DNA of 64,000 nucleotides, taken from assembly GCF_017498565.1 (NCBI RefSeq), contig NZ_CP071794.1:310001-374000 (forward strand). Reading direction: 5' to 3'. The translations under genes and the position numbers were made by a program. Below the pieces are notes generated by a model, which worked only from the letters and a program-made list of their open reading frames with translations, ran no database searches and had not been told where the DNA came from. Position 1 is the stretch's first letter. Each line of letters begins with the position of its first letter. The stretch is from Parasphingorhabdus cellanae (lineage in GTDB: Bacteria; Pseudomonadota; Alphaproteobacteria; Sphingomonadales; Sphingomonadaceae). Below, piece by piece: positions 50,432 to 60,967 of this stretch.

Positions 50432-51928
50432 TTACCCCGCCGGACCGAGCGTCTTTTTCAAAAGCTCATTCACAACCTGTGGATTGGCTTTTCCCTGCAT
50501 CGCTTTCATGGTTTGGCCGACGAAGAACCCAAAGAGTTTGTCCTTACCGCCGCGATATTCGGTGACCTTGTCTTCATTTGCAGCCATGACGTCAGCGATG
50601 ACTTTCTCGATCGCACCGGTGTCGGATTCCTGCTTCAGGCCCTTTTCTTCCACAATTTTGGCAGCGCCATCACCGGTTTCGAGCATGATCTCGAAAACTT
50701 GCTTAGCGATTTTGCCGGAAATCGTGCCGTCCGCGATCAGCCCCAGAAGCTCTGCCGCCTGTTGCGGCGATACAGGGCTTTGCTCAATCGACAGACCCAT
50801 TTTGTTGAGGGCACCAAAAAGCTCGGACGTCAGCCAATTGGCCGCTGAACTGGCAATTTTCTCGGGCTCGTCGGTCGTGTCCAGCAATTCTTCGAACCAG
50901 AGCGCCGTTTCATGCTCTGCTGTCAGAACGGCGGCATTATAGGCGCTCAGGCCCAGAACATTTTTGTACCGCGCCCGCTTTTCGTCCGGGAGTTCCGGCA
51001 AGCTGGCCTTGCAGTCGAAGATAAAGTCATCCTCTAGCTCCAAAGGCAGCAAATCCGGATCGGGAAAATAGCGATAATCATGCGCATCCTCTTTGGAGCG
51101 CATCGAGCGGGTTTCGTTCCGGTCTGGATCAAATAGCCGGGTTTCCTGCACAATGTCGCCACCGCTCTCCAGCACATCGACCTGACGCTGGGCTTCATAT
51201 TCAATCACTTGCTGGATGAAGCGCAGAGAATTGACGTTCTTGGTCTCCGTGCGAATACCAAGTTTTCCGCCCGGTTTGCGGACAGAAACATTGACGTCGG
51301 CGCGCATGGAACCCTGCTCCATATTGCCATCACAGCTACCCACATAGCGCAGAATTGATCTGAGCTTACGGACATAAGCCGCCGCTTCCTTGGGCGATGT
51401 CATATCCGGCATCGATACGATTTCCATCAAGGCGACGCCGCAGCGGTTGAGATCGACATAGCTCATTGTCGGATGCTGATCATGCATCAGCTTGCCCGCA
51501 TCCTGTTCAATGTGAATGCGTTCCACCCCTACGGTCTTGCCATGGGCATCAGGATCTTTTTCATCGAGAGAAATCTCGACTTTCCCCTCCCCCACTATTG
51601 GATGATAAAGCTGGGAAATCTGATAGCCTTGCGGCAAATCGGCGTAGAAATAGTTTTTCCGGTCGAAACGCGAATATTTGTTGATTTGCGCATTGATGGC
51701 AAGACCGGTGCGCACGGCTTGGCGTACGCATTCCTTGTTCAAAACAGGCAGCATGCCGGGCATTGCAGCGTCGACGAGGCTTACCTGCGTGTTCGGTTCT
51801 GCACCAAATTCAGTGGATGCGCCGGAAAAGAGCTTTGCATTGGAGGTGATCTGCGCATGGACTTCAAGGCCGATCACGACCTCCCATTCGCCCGTTGCGC
51901 CTTGGATTCTGTAGGTTGATTCAGTCAT
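50432..51928 (-). CDS. gatB: Aspartyl/glutamyl-tRNA(Asn/Gln) amidotransferase subunit B
   Basis: Subunit of the GatCAB complex that amidates misacylated Glu-tRNA(Gln) and Asp-tRNA(Asn). Start blocks are [11 protein letters not shown] and [18 protein letters not shown], and the C-terminal YqeY-like tail domain includes [10 protein letters not shown] and [18 protein letters not shown] use ATG 51928, which has GGAAG seven bases upstream; ATG 51934 is too close to that site. A repeat element separates gatB from gatA. Confidence 0.97.
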   Translation of the reverse strand: MTESTYRIQGATGEWEVVIGLEVHAQITSNAKLFSGASTEFGAEPNTQVSLVDAAMPGMLPVLNKECVRQAVRTGLAINAQINKYSRFDRKNYFYADLPQGYQISQLYHPIVGEGKVEISLDEKDPDAHGKTVGVERIHIEQDAGKLMHDQHPTMSYVDLNRCGVALMEIVSMPDMTSPKEAAAYVRKLRSILRYVGSCDGNMEQGSMRADVNVSVRKPGGKLGIRTETKNVNSLRFIQQVIEYEAQRQVDVLESGGDIVQETRLFDPDRNETRSMRSKEDAHDYRYFPDPDLLPLELEDDFIFDCKASLPELPDEKRARYKNVLGLSAYNAAVLTAEHETALWFEELLDTTDEPEKIASSAANWLTSELFGALNKMGLSIEQSPVSPQQAAELLGLIADGTISGKIAKQVFEIMLETGDGAAKIVEEKGLKQESDTGAIEKVIADVMAANEDKVTEYRGGKDKLFGFFVGQTMKAMQGKANPQVVNELLKKTLGPAG

Positions 51929-51939
51929 ACTCATTCTTC

Positions 51940-52017
51940 CGTCATCCCAGCGAAAGCTGGGATCTCGTTAATCCAGGTGTCTCCTATCGGGAGATCCCAG
52001 CTTTCGCTGGGATGACG
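51940..52017. repeat. Perfect inverted-repeat element with GAAA hairpin arms (type B)
   Basis: Two 27-base arms, 51940-51966 and 51991-52017, are perfect inverted copies, with 24 bases between. Each arm contains CCCAGCGAAAGCTGGG, a 6-bp stem closed by a GAAA tetraloop. It fills the gap between gatA and gatB, with gatB's Shine-Dalgarno starting at its edge. Sequences like this are, in my recollection, widely repeated in sphingomonad genomes. Confidence 0.8.
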
Positions 52018-52025
52018 ATGGGGAC

Positions 52026-53510
52026 TCACCACCACTGCTCCGGCTTCGCAACAAAGCTGGCGCGTTCTTCCAAAGCTAGACCAGCATTAAACACACCTTG
52101 TTCGTCCAGCGCCCTGCCAATAATCTGTAGTCCCAAGGGAAGCCCCTGTCGGTCCAGCCCTGCTGGTACGGATATGGCTGGTAATCCTGCAAGACTGCTC
52201 GGAACCGTGAACACGTCGTTCAGATACATGGCTAGCGGGTCATCGCTTTTCTCACCCAATCCAAAGGCTGCGCTCGGCGCGGTTGGTGTAAGCAGCAGGT
52301 CACAGCTTTCCCAAGCCTTGTCGAAATCTTGCGAGATCAACGTCCGCACTTTCTGCGCTTGTGTGTAATAGGCGTCATAATAGCCGGCAGACAGCACATA
52401 GGTACCGATCATGATCCGGCGCTTTACCTCGGGTCCAAAGCCGGATTCGCGGGTTGCGGCATACATATCCTGCAGCCCTGCCCCGTCCGGCAGATCACGC
52501 ATCCCGTAACGCACACCATCATAGCGCGCGAGATTGGATGAAGCTTCTGCCGGGGCGATGATGTAATAGGCTGGCAGCGCATATTTGGTGTGCGGTAAAG
52601 ATACTTCGACGATTTTCGCGCCAGCATCTTTGAGCCATTCGATACCTTGCTGCCACAAAGCATCTATTTCGGGCGGCATATTGTCGACCCGATATTCCTT
52701 GGGAATACCGATACGCTTGCCGGTCAAATCGCTTTTCAGACTCGCTTCCCATTCGGGAACTGGCAGATCGAGCGAAGTTGAATCCTTGGGATCAAAGCCC
52801 GCCATCGATTCCAGCATGATCGCGCAATCGCGCACGTCATGCGCCATCGGGCCTGCCTGATCGAGCGAACTGGCAAACGCAATCGTGCCCCAACGTGAAC
52901 AACGGCCGTAGGTGGGTTTGAAACCGGTAATGCCGACAAATGCGGCTGGTTGGCGGATGGAACCGCCAGTGTCGGTGCCGGTCGCTGCTGGACAGATACG
53001 TCCTGACACTACTGCTGCACTCCCCCCCGAGGAGCCGCCGGGGGCGAGGTCGGTATTACCGCCGTCGTTGCGGCGCCATGGCGAAATCACATTGCCAAAA
53101 GCGCTGGTTTCGTTGGACGAACCCATAGCAAACTGGTCCATATTCAACTTGCCTAGCATGCCAGCACCCGCCTTGAACAGGTTCGCCGATACGGTGGACT
53201 CGTACTGCGGCGTAAAACCATCGAGGATCAGGCTGCCAGCCGTCGTCGCAACGCCTTCGGTGCAGAACAGGTCTTTCATGCCAATCGGCACACCAGCCAT
53301 TTTGCCAAGCGTTTCGCCAGCGGCTTTGGCCTTGTCGGTCGCTTCTGCCGCCGCCAGCGCATGATCAGGTGTTTCCACCAGAACCGCGTTTAGCGACTTT
53401 GCCGCGCTCACCCGATCGATAAATGTCTCGGCGACTTCCTTGGCCGTAAAATCGCCCGATGCAACACCGCTGCGGATATCCGCAATGCCCAGTTCAAAAA
53501 TCTCAGCCAT
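52026..53510 (-). CDS. gatA: Glutamyl-tRNA(Gln) amidotransferase subunit A
   Basis: Amidase-signature subunit of GatCAB, which releases ammonia from glutamine. The catalytic Lys lies in [10 protein letters not shown] and the Ser pair in the GGSSGGSAA segment near residue 150, with [10 protein letters not shown]. The 494-residue length is normal. Overlaps the gatC stop by one base. The order gatC-gatA-gatB on this strand is consistent with one operon. Confidence 0.97.
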   Translation of the reverse strand: MAEIFELGIADIRSGVASGDFTAKEVAETFIDRVSAAKSLNAVLVETPDHALAAAEATDKAKAAGETLGKMAGVPIGMKDLFCTEGVATTAGSLILDGFTPQYESTVSANLFKAGAGMLGKLNMDQFAMGSSNETSAFGNVISPWRRNDGGNTDLAPGGSSGGSAAVVSGRICPAATGTDTGGSIRQPAAFVGITGFKPTYGRCSRWGTIAFASSLDQAGPMAHDVRDCAIMLESMAGFDPKDSTSLDLPVPEWEASLKSDLTGKRIGIPKEYRVDNMPPEIDALWQQGIEWLKDAGAKIVEVSLPHTKYALPAYYIIAPAEASSNLARYDGVRYGMRDLPDGAGLQDMYAATRESGFGPEVKRRIMIGTYVLSAGYYDAYYTQAQKVRTLISQDFDKAWESCDLLLTPTAPSAAFGLGEKSDDPLAMYLNDVFTVPSSLAGLPAISVPAGLDRQGLPLGLQIIGRALDEQGVFNAGLALEERASFVAKPEQWW

Positions 53511-53797
53511 TATTCAATCACCTTCGGCACGCCAAAGAAGCCATGTTCAGCCGCCGGCGCATTGGCAAGAACCTTGTCACGGACATAGCCATCGCTGACG
53601 ACGTCATCGCGCAGGCGCAGTTTGTTGGGGATCACCGCGGTCATCGGTTCAACCTTTGAGCAATCCACTTCGCCCAGTTGCTCGACCCATCCGAGGATGT
53701 TGTTGAGCTCTGGCACCAATGCGTCGGCTTCTGCTTCAGTTACGGCGATCCGAGACAGGCTTGCGATCTTTTTGACGGTTTCTTTATCGACTGACAT
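53510..53797 (-). CDS. gatC: Glutamyl-tRNA(Gln) amidotransferase subunit C
   Basis: A 95-residue subunit that clamps GatA to GatB. The N-terminal helices include [25 protein letters not shown], and the linker reads VEPMTAV before RDDVVSDG. It is the first gene of the gatCAB operon; the upstream region is shared with a divergent gene. Confidence 0.95.
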   Translation of the reverse strand: MSVDKETVKKIASLSRIAVTEAEADALVPELNNILGWVEQLGEVDCSKVEPMTAVIPNKLRLRDDVVSDGYVRDKVLANAPAAEHGFFGVPKVIE

Positions 53798-53926
53798 GAT
53801 TCATTCTTTATCGGTTCATCTTTTTTCGGGTAAGGGCACAGTAAATGTGTATCTCGCGCCGCTAGCATTGGCGCGAGGCCGCTTCAAGGTGAATGAGCGG
53901 CTACAGCCCAAATTGGAGTAAAATAA

Positions 53927-55051
53927 TTGGCGCGTAAATTTCTCTATTTCGTTGCAACCATGATCGTGCTGGTCATTGCGGGGGCCTTTGTCCTGCGCAT
54001 CTATGGCGAAGACTTGGCCGAAGTCGTGTTCGTGCCAAGCGCCGAATTTCAGGCTCAGGAAGTGCTGGAAGACAGTATTTATGCTGATATTTCCATGTGG
54101 TATGCACGGCCCGAGATCAAAAAAGGCAACCCCGCCCTTTGGTTGCCCCAAGGTTACGAGCCCAAAGGAGCTGGCCCGAAAGAAGATCAGCGCGCTGCGA
54201 TTTTCTTTGTTCACCCGACATCTTTTATCAACAAAGATAAATGGAACGCGCCGTTGGGCGACAAAGAAACCGAGGATCGCACCAAAATCTTCCTGCGCGG
54301 ACAGGCCAGTGCGTTTAACAAAGCAGGCGATGTCTGGGCGCCCCGCTATCGTCAAGCAACGCTTGGGGCGTTTCTAACCGAAAAGAAAGAAGGACAGCAG
54401 GCGCTAGATGCAGCCTATCAGGATGTCTTGATCGCCTTTGATTATTTCATTAGCGAAGTGCCGGATGATCGCCCGATCATATTGGCAGGCCATAGCCAAG
54501 GCAGCCTGCATCTCACCAATTTGCTGAAGGACCGGGTGGCCGGAACGCCTTTGGCCAATCGGATTGTTGCCGCTTATGTCGTGGGTTGGCCGGTTTCGAT
54601 CGAAGCGGATGTCCCAGCTCTCGGCCTCGATGTTTGTGAAACAGCGGAGCAAACCAATTGCCTGCTCAGCTGGGAAAGCTTTGCTGAGCCCGCCGATTAT
54701 GGCCGTATCGTCGAGGTTTATGACACGACCATCGGTTTTAACGGTGAGCCGCGCAAGGATACAAATCTGCTCTGCACCAACCCGATTAACGGCGACATCA
54801 ATTCCGAATCACCTGCGGAACTCAATCTCGGAACATTGGTGCCCAATGACGAGTTGAGTGATGCCACGTTGGTCGAGGGTGCCGTCCCCGCCCGCTGCGA
54901 CGATCGCGGATTTTTGCTCATCGGCGACCCGCCAGATCTGGGGCCTTACACCCTGCCCGGCAATAATTATCACGTCTATGATTACAGCCTGTTCTGGCGT
55001 AACGTTCGGGAAGATGTGATGAAAAGGATGACTGCATTTCTCTCGCGTTAA
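53927..55051 (+). CDS. DUF3089 family protein (alpha/beta-hydrolase-like), membrane-anchored
   Basis: A 374-residue protein with one N-terminal hydrophobic segment (about residues 4-23) and a DUF3089 domain. The block [20 protein letters not shown] is typical, and [14 protein letters not shown] looks like a nucleophile elbow with Ser near residue 189. It is probably an exported esterase or lysophospholipase; the substrate is unknown. The start is TTG 53927, with GGAG eight bases upstream. Its stop overlaps the ruvX ATG (TAATG). Confidence 0.88.
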   Translation: MARKFLYFVATMIVLVIAGAFVLRIYGEDLAEVVFVPSAEFQAQEVLEDSIYADISMWYARPEIKKGNPALWLPQGYEPKGAGPKEDQRAAIFFVHPTSFINKDKWNAPLGDKETEDRTKIFLRGQASAFNKAGDVWAPRYRQATLGAFLTEKKEGQQALDAAYQDVLIAFDYFISEVPDDRPIILAGHSQGSLHLTNLLKDRVAGTPLANRIVAAYVVGWPVSIEADVPALGLDVCETAEQTNCLLSWESFAEPADYGRIVEVYDTTIGFNGEPRKDTNLLCTNPINGDINSESPAELNLGTLVPNDELSDATLVEGAVPARCDDRGFLLIGDPPDLGPYTLPGNNYHVYDYSLFWRNVREDVMKRMTAFLSR

Positions 55052-55512
55052 TGACAGACGACCGGACGGCTTTTCGCGCGGCTCTGCCCGATGGCGGACG
55101 CTTGCTTGGGTTAGATGTCGGCACCAAGACGGTCGGCATGGCGCTGTGCGATGCCCAGTGGACGATCGCGACCGCTGCAGAAACCATAGAAAGACGAAAA
55201 TTTTCCAAAGATCTCGAACGAATCAAGACAGTTATTGTCGACCAATTTGTATCCGGCTTTGTTGTTGGCCTGCCGCTTAATCTTGATGGTAGCCAGAGTA
55301 AGCAGACACAGGCAGCGAAATCCTTTGCCCAGAATTTACGTCCCGTTGGATTGCCCATATTATTGTGGGACGAACGCTGGAGCACACAGGCGGTTACGCG
55401 CGATTTGATAGCCGCTGATGTCAGCCGGAAACGGCGCAGCCAAGTCGTCGACCAGATGGCGGCCGCCTATATATTGCAGGGAGCGATTGACGGGCTTGCC
55501 GCGATAGAATGA
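55051..55512 (+). CDS. ruvX: Holliday junction resolvase-like protein RuvX/YqgF
   Basis: A 153-residue RNase-H-fold nuclease acting on 16S rRNA 5'-end maturation in many bacteria. The active-site Asp lies in [17 protein letters not shown] near residue 23, with DERWSTQAV and [11 protein letters not shown] carrying the other acidic ligands. Length is normal. It follows the DUF3089 gene by a one-base overlap and precedes pyrB by 22 bases. Confidence 0.95.
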   Translation: MTDDRTAFRAALPDGGRLLGLDVGTKTVGMALCDAQWTIATAAETIERRKFSKDLERIKTVIVDQFVSGFVVGLPLNLDGSQSKQTQAAKSFAQNLRPVGLPILLWDERWSTQAVTRDLIAADVSRKRRSQVVDQMAAAYILQGAIDGLAAIE

Positions 55513-55534
55513 TGCCTCTATAGGGCTGACTTTA

Positions 55535-56539
55535 ATGACAATTGATCAAACAGGTTCACCACCGACTGCCGGACATCAGTTTCCCGTAGGGTCGGACGCT
55601 TTTCCACATCGCCATCTGTTGGGTATCGCAGGATTGCAACCCTGGGAGATATTATTTCTTTTAAAAGAAGCAGAGCAATGGGTCGATCTTAACCGCCAGT
55701 CCAGCAAGCATGTCGATCGGCTGGATGGCCTGACCGTGATCAACGCTTTTTTTGAGAATAGCACGCGCACGCTGCTTTCGTTTGAGATTGCGGGCAAACG
55801 TATGGGCGCTGATGTCGTCAATATGCATGCGGCACAATCGAGCGTGAAAAAGGGCGAAACGCTTATCGATACGGCGGTAACGCTCAACGCCATGCGCGCT
55901 GATGCGATTGTCATTCGCCATGCTAGCTCAGGCGCCGTGCGACTTATTGCGGACAAAGTGGATTGCCCTGTCCTCAACGCCGGTGATGGCAGCCATGAGC
56001 ATCCGACACAGGCCCTGCTCGACGCGCTCACAATCCAGCGGCGCAAGGGCGATATTAGCGGTCTGACCGTGACAATTTGCGGAGACGTCATGCACAGCCG
56101 GGTTGCCCGCTCCAATATCTATTGTCTGACCACCTTGGGTGCAAAGGTGAGGGTCTGCGCGCCCACATCGCTTTTACCTGCGTCTCTGGACCGGATGAAC
56201 GTTGAGGCTTTCTCGAATTTTGAACAAGCACTTGATGGCGCGGATGTGGTGATGATGCTGCGGCTGCAAAATGAGCGCATGAACGGTGATTTCATCCCCA
56301 GTCCCAGAGAGTTTCATCATCTCTATGGTCTTACAAGAGAACGTCTTGCGCTGGCCAAACCGGACGCTCTGGTCATGCATCCCGGGCCGATGAACCGCGG
56401 CGTTGAGATTAGTAGCGATGTCGCCGATGATTTGGAACGCTCAGCCATTACCGAACAAGTCGAAATGGGTGTCGCCGTCAGAATGGCTTGCCTGGACGTG
56501 CTGACCCGGCGATCCCGCGGCGTGGAGGGCTGGTCATGA
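55535..56539 (+). CDS. pyrB: Aspartate carbamoyltransferase catalytic subunit
   Basis: Second enzyme of pyrimidine synthesis, joining carbamoyl phosphate and aspartate. The carbamoyl-phosphate loop is [17 protein letters not shown], and the aspartate side has the [15 protein letters not shown] block and [11 protein letters not shown]. Length 334 is normal. It ends in an ATGA overlap with a dihydroorotase-like gene, as in organisms where the two proteins form a complex. Confidence 0.97.
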   Translation: MTIDQTGSPPTAGHQFPVGSDAFPHRHLLGIAGLQPWEILFLLKEAEQWVDLNRQSSKHVDRLDGLTVINAFFENSTRTLLSFEIAGKRMGADVVNMHAAQSSVKKGETLIDTAVTLNAMRADAIVIRHASSGAVRLIADKVDCPVLNAGDGSHEHPTQALLDALTIQRRKGDISGLTVTICGDVMHSRVARSNIYCLTTLGAKVRVCAPTSLLPASLDRMNVEAFSNFEQALDGADVVMMLRLQNERMNGDFIPSPREFHHLYGLTRERLALAKPDALVMHPGPMNRGVEISSDVADDLERSAITEQVEMGVAVRMACLDVLTRRSRGVEGWS

Positions 56540-57756
56540 AACAGGTTTTTACAGATGCGCAAGTATTGGTTCCCGGAGCGCAGGCCCCGCAGTCAATCAA
56601 CGTTGCCACAGATGGAGACCGCATTTGCCGGATCAGCGAAGACGGGCCATCGGAGAACCAACAGACCATTGATTGCAAAGGCGCTATATTAGCACCCGGC
56701 ATTATCGATTTGGGTGTTTTTTCGATCGACAAACCGGCTTTCCACTATGGTGGAATCACACGCGCGGCACTGATGCCCGATCAGTCTCCGGTGCTCGACC
56801 TGCCAGCGATGATCAAACATAATGCATCGGAGGGCAAACCAGACCTTTGGTCCCATCCTCTCGCCGCTGCGACAAAAGGGCTGAAAGGCGCCGAACTTGC
56901 GGAAATCGGCTTGATGAAACAGGCTGGCGCCCGCGCCGTGGCAACCGGCAGAAGCTGGATCGCTGACAGCGGTATCATGCTGAAGCTTCTCCATTACTGC
57001 CATTCGCTCGATATGCCAGTGATCGTCCATAGTGAAGATCGCGGCCTTACCGCTAATGCTGTTGCAACAGCTGGCGAAACGGCTACACGTCTGGGGCTGT
57101 CGAGCGCCCCTGCTACTGCGGAGGCGCTGTCCATCGCCCGCGACATCGCTCTGGTGCGCGAAAGCGGCGCGCATGTCCATTTCCGGCAAGTTACAACAGC
57201 GCAAGGCCTTGATCTGATTCGCGCTGCGAAATCAGAAGGTTTGCCAGTGACTTGTGGAATCACACCTGCCCATCTTTTCCTGTCTGACATCGCCATCAGC
57301 GAATTCAGAACTTTTGCCAAACTGTCGCCCCCTCTCAGGAGCGAAGAGGACCGGCAGTCTTGTCTCAAAGCGATAGAAGACGGGACGATAGATGTAATTT
57401 CGTCCGGCCACGATCCTCGCGGTCCGGAAGACAAACGCCTACCTTTTGCGGAAGCAGAATTTGGCATGGCTGGCGCGGAGACGTTGCTGGCCCTTTCGCT
57501 CAATCTCGTTCGCGACGGGCTAATTGGCCTAAATCGTTTGTTTGAACTACTTTCAGCAACACCGGCGAAGATATTGGGTGTGGAAGCGGGGCAAATTACG
57601 GAAGGTTATGAAGCGGATCTGATAGTGATTGATCCAGAGGCACCGTGGCAGATCGATACTCGCAAAATGGCAGCGTCAGCAGGCAATACCCCCTTTGACA
57701 AGCTACCGGTTCAGGGACGGGTTCACGCCATATATAAGGGCGGAAAAGCGCTTTAG
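56536..57756 (+). CDS. Dihydroorotase-like protein, metal site degenerate (PyrC')
   Basis: A 406-residue protein of the class I dihydroorotase fold that follows pyrB by ATGA overlap. In active enzymes a GxxDxHxHxR motif binds zinc; here the position reads [12 protein letters not shown], so both His are lost. The later region also differs: VHSEDRG is kept, but the Asp of the TDHAPH loop is replaced (SSGHDPRG). It therefore looks like a catalytically silent PyrC' that supports PyrB assembly, as known in Pseudomonas-type ATCases. A separate active PyrC should exist elsewhere. Confidence 0.88.
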   Translation: MKQVFTDAQVLVPGAQAPQSINVATDGDRICRISEDGPSENQQTIDCKGAILAPGIIDLGVFSIDKPAFHYGGITRAALMPDQSPVLDLPAMIKHNASEGKPDLWSHPLAAATKGLKGAELAEIGLMKQAGARAVATGRSWIADSGIMLKLLHYCHSLDMPVIVHSEDRGLTANAVATAGETATRLGLSSAPATAEALSIARDIALVRESGAHVHFRQVTTAQGLDLIRAAKSEGLPVTCGITPAHLFLSDIAISEFRTFAKLSPPLRSEEDRQSCLKAIEDGTIDVISSGHDPRGPEDKRLPFAEAEFGMAGAETLLALSLNLVRDGLIGLNRLFELLSATPAKILGVEAGQITEGYEADLIVIDPEAPWQIDTRKMAASAGNTPFDKLPVQGRVHAIYKGGKAL

Positions 57757-57791
57757 CTTCCCCGCCCTCAATAATTGTGGTTTCTTGTTTT

Positions 57792-59198
57792 TTAGCGAGC
57801 AGCCATTTGCGTTGGGCGAACTTTTTCGACGTTACGCACGATGCAAGCACCGCCTTTGGATTTGATACCGCTACACATATCTTTTGCGGATTGCTCATTA
57901 CCAAAGCCCATGGCGGCCAGACGATAGAGGGTCTTTCCATTCCGCTGGATCGTGGAGCTTGCATATTGGAAGGAAGCCAAATCCTTATTCTGCGATGACA
58001 AGATGCCCCAAGCGCGCTTCACATTTTCAGGTGAAGAAAAGACGCCCAGTTGCACCAGATGTTTGCCATTTGAAATAGACCGTGCACGCGGAGTGAAAGC
58101 CACTTTTTGCAAAACTGGTTTCACCGCAGCGATGACTTGCTCTGCTGCGGTTGTAGCAGGAACTGCCTTTGCAGCCGGTGCTGGAGCGTCGGAACTTTCA
58201 ACAATGAAAGTCTTTTCCGGAGCCGCTGGAACAGGCTTCACAGCCTTTGCTTTTTCCGCGGGCTTGCTCGCTGGAATCGCAACCTTAGTTACCGTGACGT
58301 TGTTTTCCTTAGCCATGAAATCCACTTCGGAATCAGCCGCTGGCGCAGCGCCTACAGCTGGTAGTGGTATATCACGGTCAAAACTGGCGACTTCACGGCT
58401 ATAATCTTGCGCAGGCGTTGCCTCGGCGACAACAGGCATGGCCGGCGCCGCATTAAGCGCCAGACGTACTGGTTGACCGGGATCATTGGCGATCGGCTTA
58501 ACATTCAACAAAGATGCCACGCGTACGTCATAAGCACCTGGACGCGCCATCTGTGCCCATTGCATCATGCGATTGTCCAAAGTTGCTGGCGTCATATCTT
58601 GCATCGCCATCAGCTTCGCTTCTTTCCAGCGACCGTCCAGAGCATAAGCCAGCCCCAGATTTTGACGGGTACGGCCAGTGACATTGTTCGAACGAATGGC
58701 ATTTTCCAAAATTGCAATAGCCGCTTTGGAATCACCGGTCAGGGCCAAAGCGAGACCGTAATCAGCGGTTGGAATAAACTGGCGATTGGTTTCAATCAGC
58801 TGCTTCGCTTTATTCGCTTTGCCTTGCCCCAATTGTGCCAGGCTAAGGCTCAATACGGTGCGTGCATCGTTCTTGCCCAGTTCCATAGCATCAAGAAAGC
58901 TGCGCTCGGCGGAATAGAAACGCCCGGCTGCCAGGTAAGACTGGCCAAGCAATGCCCGTGTTTCAGGATCATTGCCTACACCAGCGACAGATCGTTCTGC
59001 ATAAACAATTGCGTCTTGAATCTTGCCTTTGGCCATAGCCTTTTCAGCTTTTTTGGCATATTTTTCGCCATCTTTGACCGTAGCAGGTTTGCTCGACACA
59101 GATGCTACCGAGCCACCTCCGAAAGGACCGCAACCGGTCAAGGTTGTCGAAATGACCATAGTCGAAGCGGCCAGTTTCAGTATTGTATCGCGTTTCAT
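57792..59198 (-). CDS. TPR and SPOR domain lipoprotein
   Basis: A 468-residue envelope protein. The N-terminus has a lipobox (TLTGC, Cys near residue 23). Residues about 40-230 form TPR helices (DPETRALLGQSYLAAGRFYSAE, QNLGLAYALDGRWKEA), a Pro/Ala-rich linker follows, and about residues 385-460 form a SPOR domain (KHLVQLGVFSSPENVKRAW), which binds denuded septal peptidoglycan. It is downstream of parA and the ribbon-helix-helix gene on the same strand, so it shares their unit. Confidence 0.9.
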   Translation of the reverse strand: MKRDTILKLAASTMVISTTLTGCGPFGGGSVASVSSKPATVKDGEKYAKKAEKAMAKGKIQDAIVYAERSVAGVGNDPETRALLGQSYLAAGRFYSAERSFLDAMELGKNDARTVLSLSLAQLGQGKANKAKQLIETNRQFIPTADYGLALALTGDSKAAIAILENAIRSNNVTGRTRQNLGLAYALDGRWKEAKLMAMQDMTPATLDNRMMQWAQMARPGAYDVRVASLLNVKPIANDPGQPVRLALNAAPAMPVVAEATPAQDYSREVASFDRDIPLPAVGAAPAADSEVDFMAKENNVTVTKVAIPASKPAEKAKAVKPVPAAPEKTFIVESSDAPAPAAKAVPATTAAEQVIAAVKPVLQKVAFTPRARSISNGKHLVQLGVFSSPENVKRAWGILSSQNKDLASFQYASSTIQRNGKTLYRLAAMGFGNEQSAKDMCSGIKSKGGACIVRNVEKVRPTQMAAR

Positions 59199-59234
59199 AT
59201 CAATGCCCTCGCAATTAAATTCTATATATTGTGT

Positions 59235-59966
59235 TTAAGCAGCGCCGCGTGACGGAATGCGCTCTGCCAAGTCGTCAAGTTCGGGGATAGACCTCAAATA
59301 TTCATCCACGGCTTTGGTTACCAACTGTTGTGCAGAGACATTCTTCACAGCCGTTGCTAACCGCAGTTTCAGGTGCCTGTCGGCGTCCAACCTTAAGGTA
59401 AACGCGGCCTTGGCTTTCCGTGTCCGGGACTTTTGCGCCGGACGACGTTTTTTTGTTGGCTTCTTGGCCTCGACTGCCTTTTTGCGCGGTGGTGGCGCTA
59501 CGCCGATGTTGGAATTTTCAACAACAGGAGCCACTTCACGAGAAATGGACAGCGGAACGGGGACAGATGGCTTTTTAGCAACTGGCTCTGCCTGTTGTTC
59601 TTGCGCCGGCGCGGATTCCGTTACTTCGGGCTCAGCCGCGGCTGCTTCTTCACGTTTTGGATGCTGGCTCAATTTGGCAGCAATTTCTTCCTGCTGTTTC
59701 TTGACCGCTGGCACAACTTCGGGAATCGCGCCGGCTAAGGGATTATAGTGATACTGATCCGCATCGACAGGCCCCTGTGCATCCGCTTGCGCGGCTCCAT
59801 GGTCTGGATTGGTGTCATATCCCATGTCATTCCAACCCAGATCTTCTGTTTCATGATCGGGCTCTGATGGAAATGCCATTCCCTGACGCCGCATGGCGGG
59901 CTTTGCGCCGCCCTTACGTGCGAGAAGAGAGGATGACAGGGATGCTAATGGCTTAGGTTCGCTCAT
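59235..59966 (-). CDS. Ribbon-helix-helix protein, ParA partner
   Basis: A 243-residue protein. Residues 1-170 are low-complexity (Ala, Glu, Pro, Lys rich; a basic patch KKPTKKRRPAQKSRTRKAK near 175-195). The C-terminal 45 residues, FTLRLDADRHLKLRLATAVKNVS then AQQLVTKAVDEYL, fit a ribbon-helix-helix DNA-binding fold such as ParG/CopG. It follows parA directly and may be its DNA-binding partner. ATG 59966 has GGAG nine bases upstream; ATG 59984 overlaps the parA stop but has none. Confidence 0.78.
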   Translation of the reverse strand: MSEPKPLASLSSSLLARKGGAKPAMRRQGMAFPSEPDHETEDLGWNDMGYDTNPDHGAAQADAQGPVDADQYHYNPLAGAIPEVVPAVKKQQEEIAAKLSQHPKREEAAAAEPEVTESAPAQEQQAEPVAKKPSVPVPLSISREVAPVVENSNIGVAPPPRKKAVEAKKPTKKRRPAQKSRTRKAKAAFTLRLDADRHLKLRLATAVKNVSAQQLVTKAVDEYLRSIPELDDLAERIPSRGAA

Positions 59967-59983
59967 ATTCTCTGCTCCACCCA

Positions 59984-60706
59984 TTAAGACCCGATGACCC
60001 GGCGACCGAAATTGCTTCCGGGCCGAGGCGCTCCGACATTGGCTGTCGGTGCCATGGCAGGTGATGAAAATACGGTGCGGCGGAAATTCTTCTCCAACCG
60101 GTCGGAGATATAACCCCAAAGCTGTTGAATTTCCTGGGAAGATCGTCCTTCCGGATCGACCTCCATAACGGTGCGGCCATCGATCATGGAACCGGCAAAA
60201 TCCGTGCGGTGATGAACGGTAATCGGTGCCACTGTACCGTGCTGTGATAATGCCACGGCGGCTTCCGAAGTGATTTTGGCTTTCGGCGTCGCTCCGTTCA
60301 CAACAAAGAGTAACGGCTTGCCTGCACGCTCGCACAGGTCAACCGTCGCACCCACGGCACGCAAATCATGCGGACTGGGGCGCGTTGGAATGACAATAAG
60401 TTCGGCAACCGAGATCACGGACTGGATCGCCATGGTAATAGCCGGAGGCGTATCAATGACGGCCAGCTTGAAACCTTGCTGCCGCAGGATCGCTAGATCG
60501 GCGGCAAGACGAGATACTGTCGTCTGTGCAAAAGCAGGCAATTCCGCCTCGCGCTCGTTCCACCAATCAGCCAACGAGCCTTGGGGATCGATATCGATCA
60601 GGACAACTGGGCCAGCTCCGGCCAGCTGGGCTTGTACGGCCAAATGACCCGACAAAGTTGTTTTGCCGGAGCCACCTTTTTGGGATGCCATTGCTAGAAC
60701 TCGCAC
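59984..60706 (-). CDS. Orphan ParA/MinD-family ATPase
   Basis: A 240-residue P-loop ATPase. The deviant Walker A motif is ASQKGGSGKTTLSGHL (residues 8-23), the switch I block is DIDPQGSLADWW, and VIDTPP forms Walker B. Ends with a Ser/Pro/Gly-rich tail after about residue 205. No parB lies next to it, and the partner appears to be the ribbon-helix-helix protein, so it is more likely a cargo- or protein-positioning ParA than the chromosome one. Confidence 0.93.
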   Translation of the reverse strand: MRVLAMASQKGGSGKTTLSGHLAVQAQLAGAGPVVLIDIDPQGSLADWWNEREAELPAFAQTTVSRLAADLAILRQQGFKLAVIDTPPAITMAIQSVISVAELIVIPTRPSPHDLRAVGATVDLCERAGKPLLFVVNGATPKAKITSEAAVALSQHGTVAPITVHHRTDFAGSMIDGRTVMEVDPEGRSSQEIQQLWGYISDRLEKNFRRTVFSSPAMAPTANVGAPRPGSNFGRRVIGS

Positions 60707-60967
60707 TCTATTCCCCTCGGTCTCTTTTAGGGTTGATCAGGACGTCTGAATTACATTCATCGCCTTCTCTGACAGAACAGCGCTAAAATAGGGTTAACAA
60801 ACGCGTGATGTTTTTCGCGGGGCCAAATTTATTTTACACGACGTTATAATTGGTGCCAGGCCGCGCCCGTTTTTTCAGACAAGGTTACGAAAAATTTGCA
60901 AATTGGCGTTAAGAAGAAATTACGGATAAGATGATGTCCATAAATTTGCAGACCGAGGGCCTTTCGC

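Noticed and set aside
51940..52017. CRISPR repeat
   Set aside because: There are only two copies, inverted rather than direct, and no spacers or cas genes.
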